From Ophiothrix spiculata (Eukaryota; Echinodermata; Ophiuroidea; Amphilepidida; Ophiotrichidae): a stretch of 29,461 bases of DNA. The stretch lies in the NCBI GenBank assembly GCA_000969725.1, contig JXSR01S008012.1; one strand, written 5' to 3'. The notes under the pieces were generated by a model, which ran no database searches, was not told where the DNA came from, and saw only the letters and a program-made list of their open reading frames with translations. Positions 29,363 through 29,461 of the stretch are shown piece after piece. The translations under genes were made by a program, and so were the position numbers. Each line of letters opens with the position of its first letter. Positions within the stretch are counted from its first letter, which is position 1.

Positions 29363-29461
29363 GTTAAAGCTAGGATTCCCTTTATCCGTTTGCGATGCGG
29401 ATGCGGTGCGTTTTGCACTGTAAGGGTACTAGTAGTAGTATAATTTAAAGCATATGATTGA
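29363..29461. other. Unique sequence after the array
   Basis: It departs from the repeat at GTGGTTAAAGC. GATGCGGATGCGGTGCG (29394-29410) recalls the ATGCGG motifs at 4022-4075 and 17357, perhaps a shared dispersed repeat. Confidence 0.4.

Larger units (their letters stand above)
22994..29461 (+). other. MAPKAP1: SIN1 intron, 5' part (continues past the window)
   Basis: It starts GTAAGT. At least 6.5 kb without the next Ras-binding-domain exon. It contains dispersed repeat fragments and the 1.53-kb tandem array. Confidence 0.8.

Overview
This window is intronic and exonic DNA from an animal nuclear genome. It is AT-rich, has few genes and is packed with small DNA transposons, tandem arrays and palindromes. 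The only gene I recognise runs on the plus strand. It is the metazoan SIN1 gene (MAPKAP1), the mTORC2 subunit that presents substrates such as AKT, SGK and PKC to the kinase. Three consecutive coding exons are visible at 169-320, 14407-14582 and 22805-22993. Their splice sites and phases fit together (phase 0 at the first junction, phase 2 at the second), giving about 171 codons of uninterrupted protein. These cover the end of the N-terminal region, the CRIM domain with its acidic loop, and the first residues of the Ras-binding domain. The gene continues beyond both window edges. Intron size, a tRNA-headed SINE and the MITE types suggest a marine invertebrate, perhaps a deuterostome such as a hemichordate, echinoderm or amphioxus. 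This placement is inference and could be wrong.

Region by region. Positions 1-168 hold a possible upstream exon end with a strong hairpin over its donor site, then the acceptor of the first certain exon. Positions 321-2003 carry at least six degraded tandem copies of the 3' part of that exon plus its donor and early intron, period about 170 bp. Two copies are interrupted by insertions. Positions 2384-14080 are intron filled with foldback and terminal-inverted-repeat elements (2384, 2618, 3414, 7186, 7715, 9840, 11474, 13833), two tRNA-derived SINE copies (5129-5338 minus, 9566-9735 plus), an ATCA microsatellite, and a 1.5 kb foldback structure whose two arms are the same minisatellite in opposite orientation (about 11907-13440).

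After exon 14407-14582 comes a broken partial copy of that exon (14588-14675). The second intron then holds four diverged copies of a unit of about 760 bp (16001 to about 19620). These have been independently invaded by at least three MITEs. Next comes an array of about 240-bp units (about 20790-22760) in which a 365-bp element has been duplicated together with its host unit. That array runs up to exon 22805-22993. The last intron contains a tandem repeat of 1.53 kb in 2.6 copies (25420-29362).

No complete transposase, RNA gene, CRISPR array or bacterial-type operon is present. The open reading frames outside the three exons are short and are explained by repeats, antisense reading or chance. 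The most unusual theme is recurrent local tandem duplication within one gene: both CRIM-encoding exons are followed by broken copies of themselves, and the third exon is preceded by an array.
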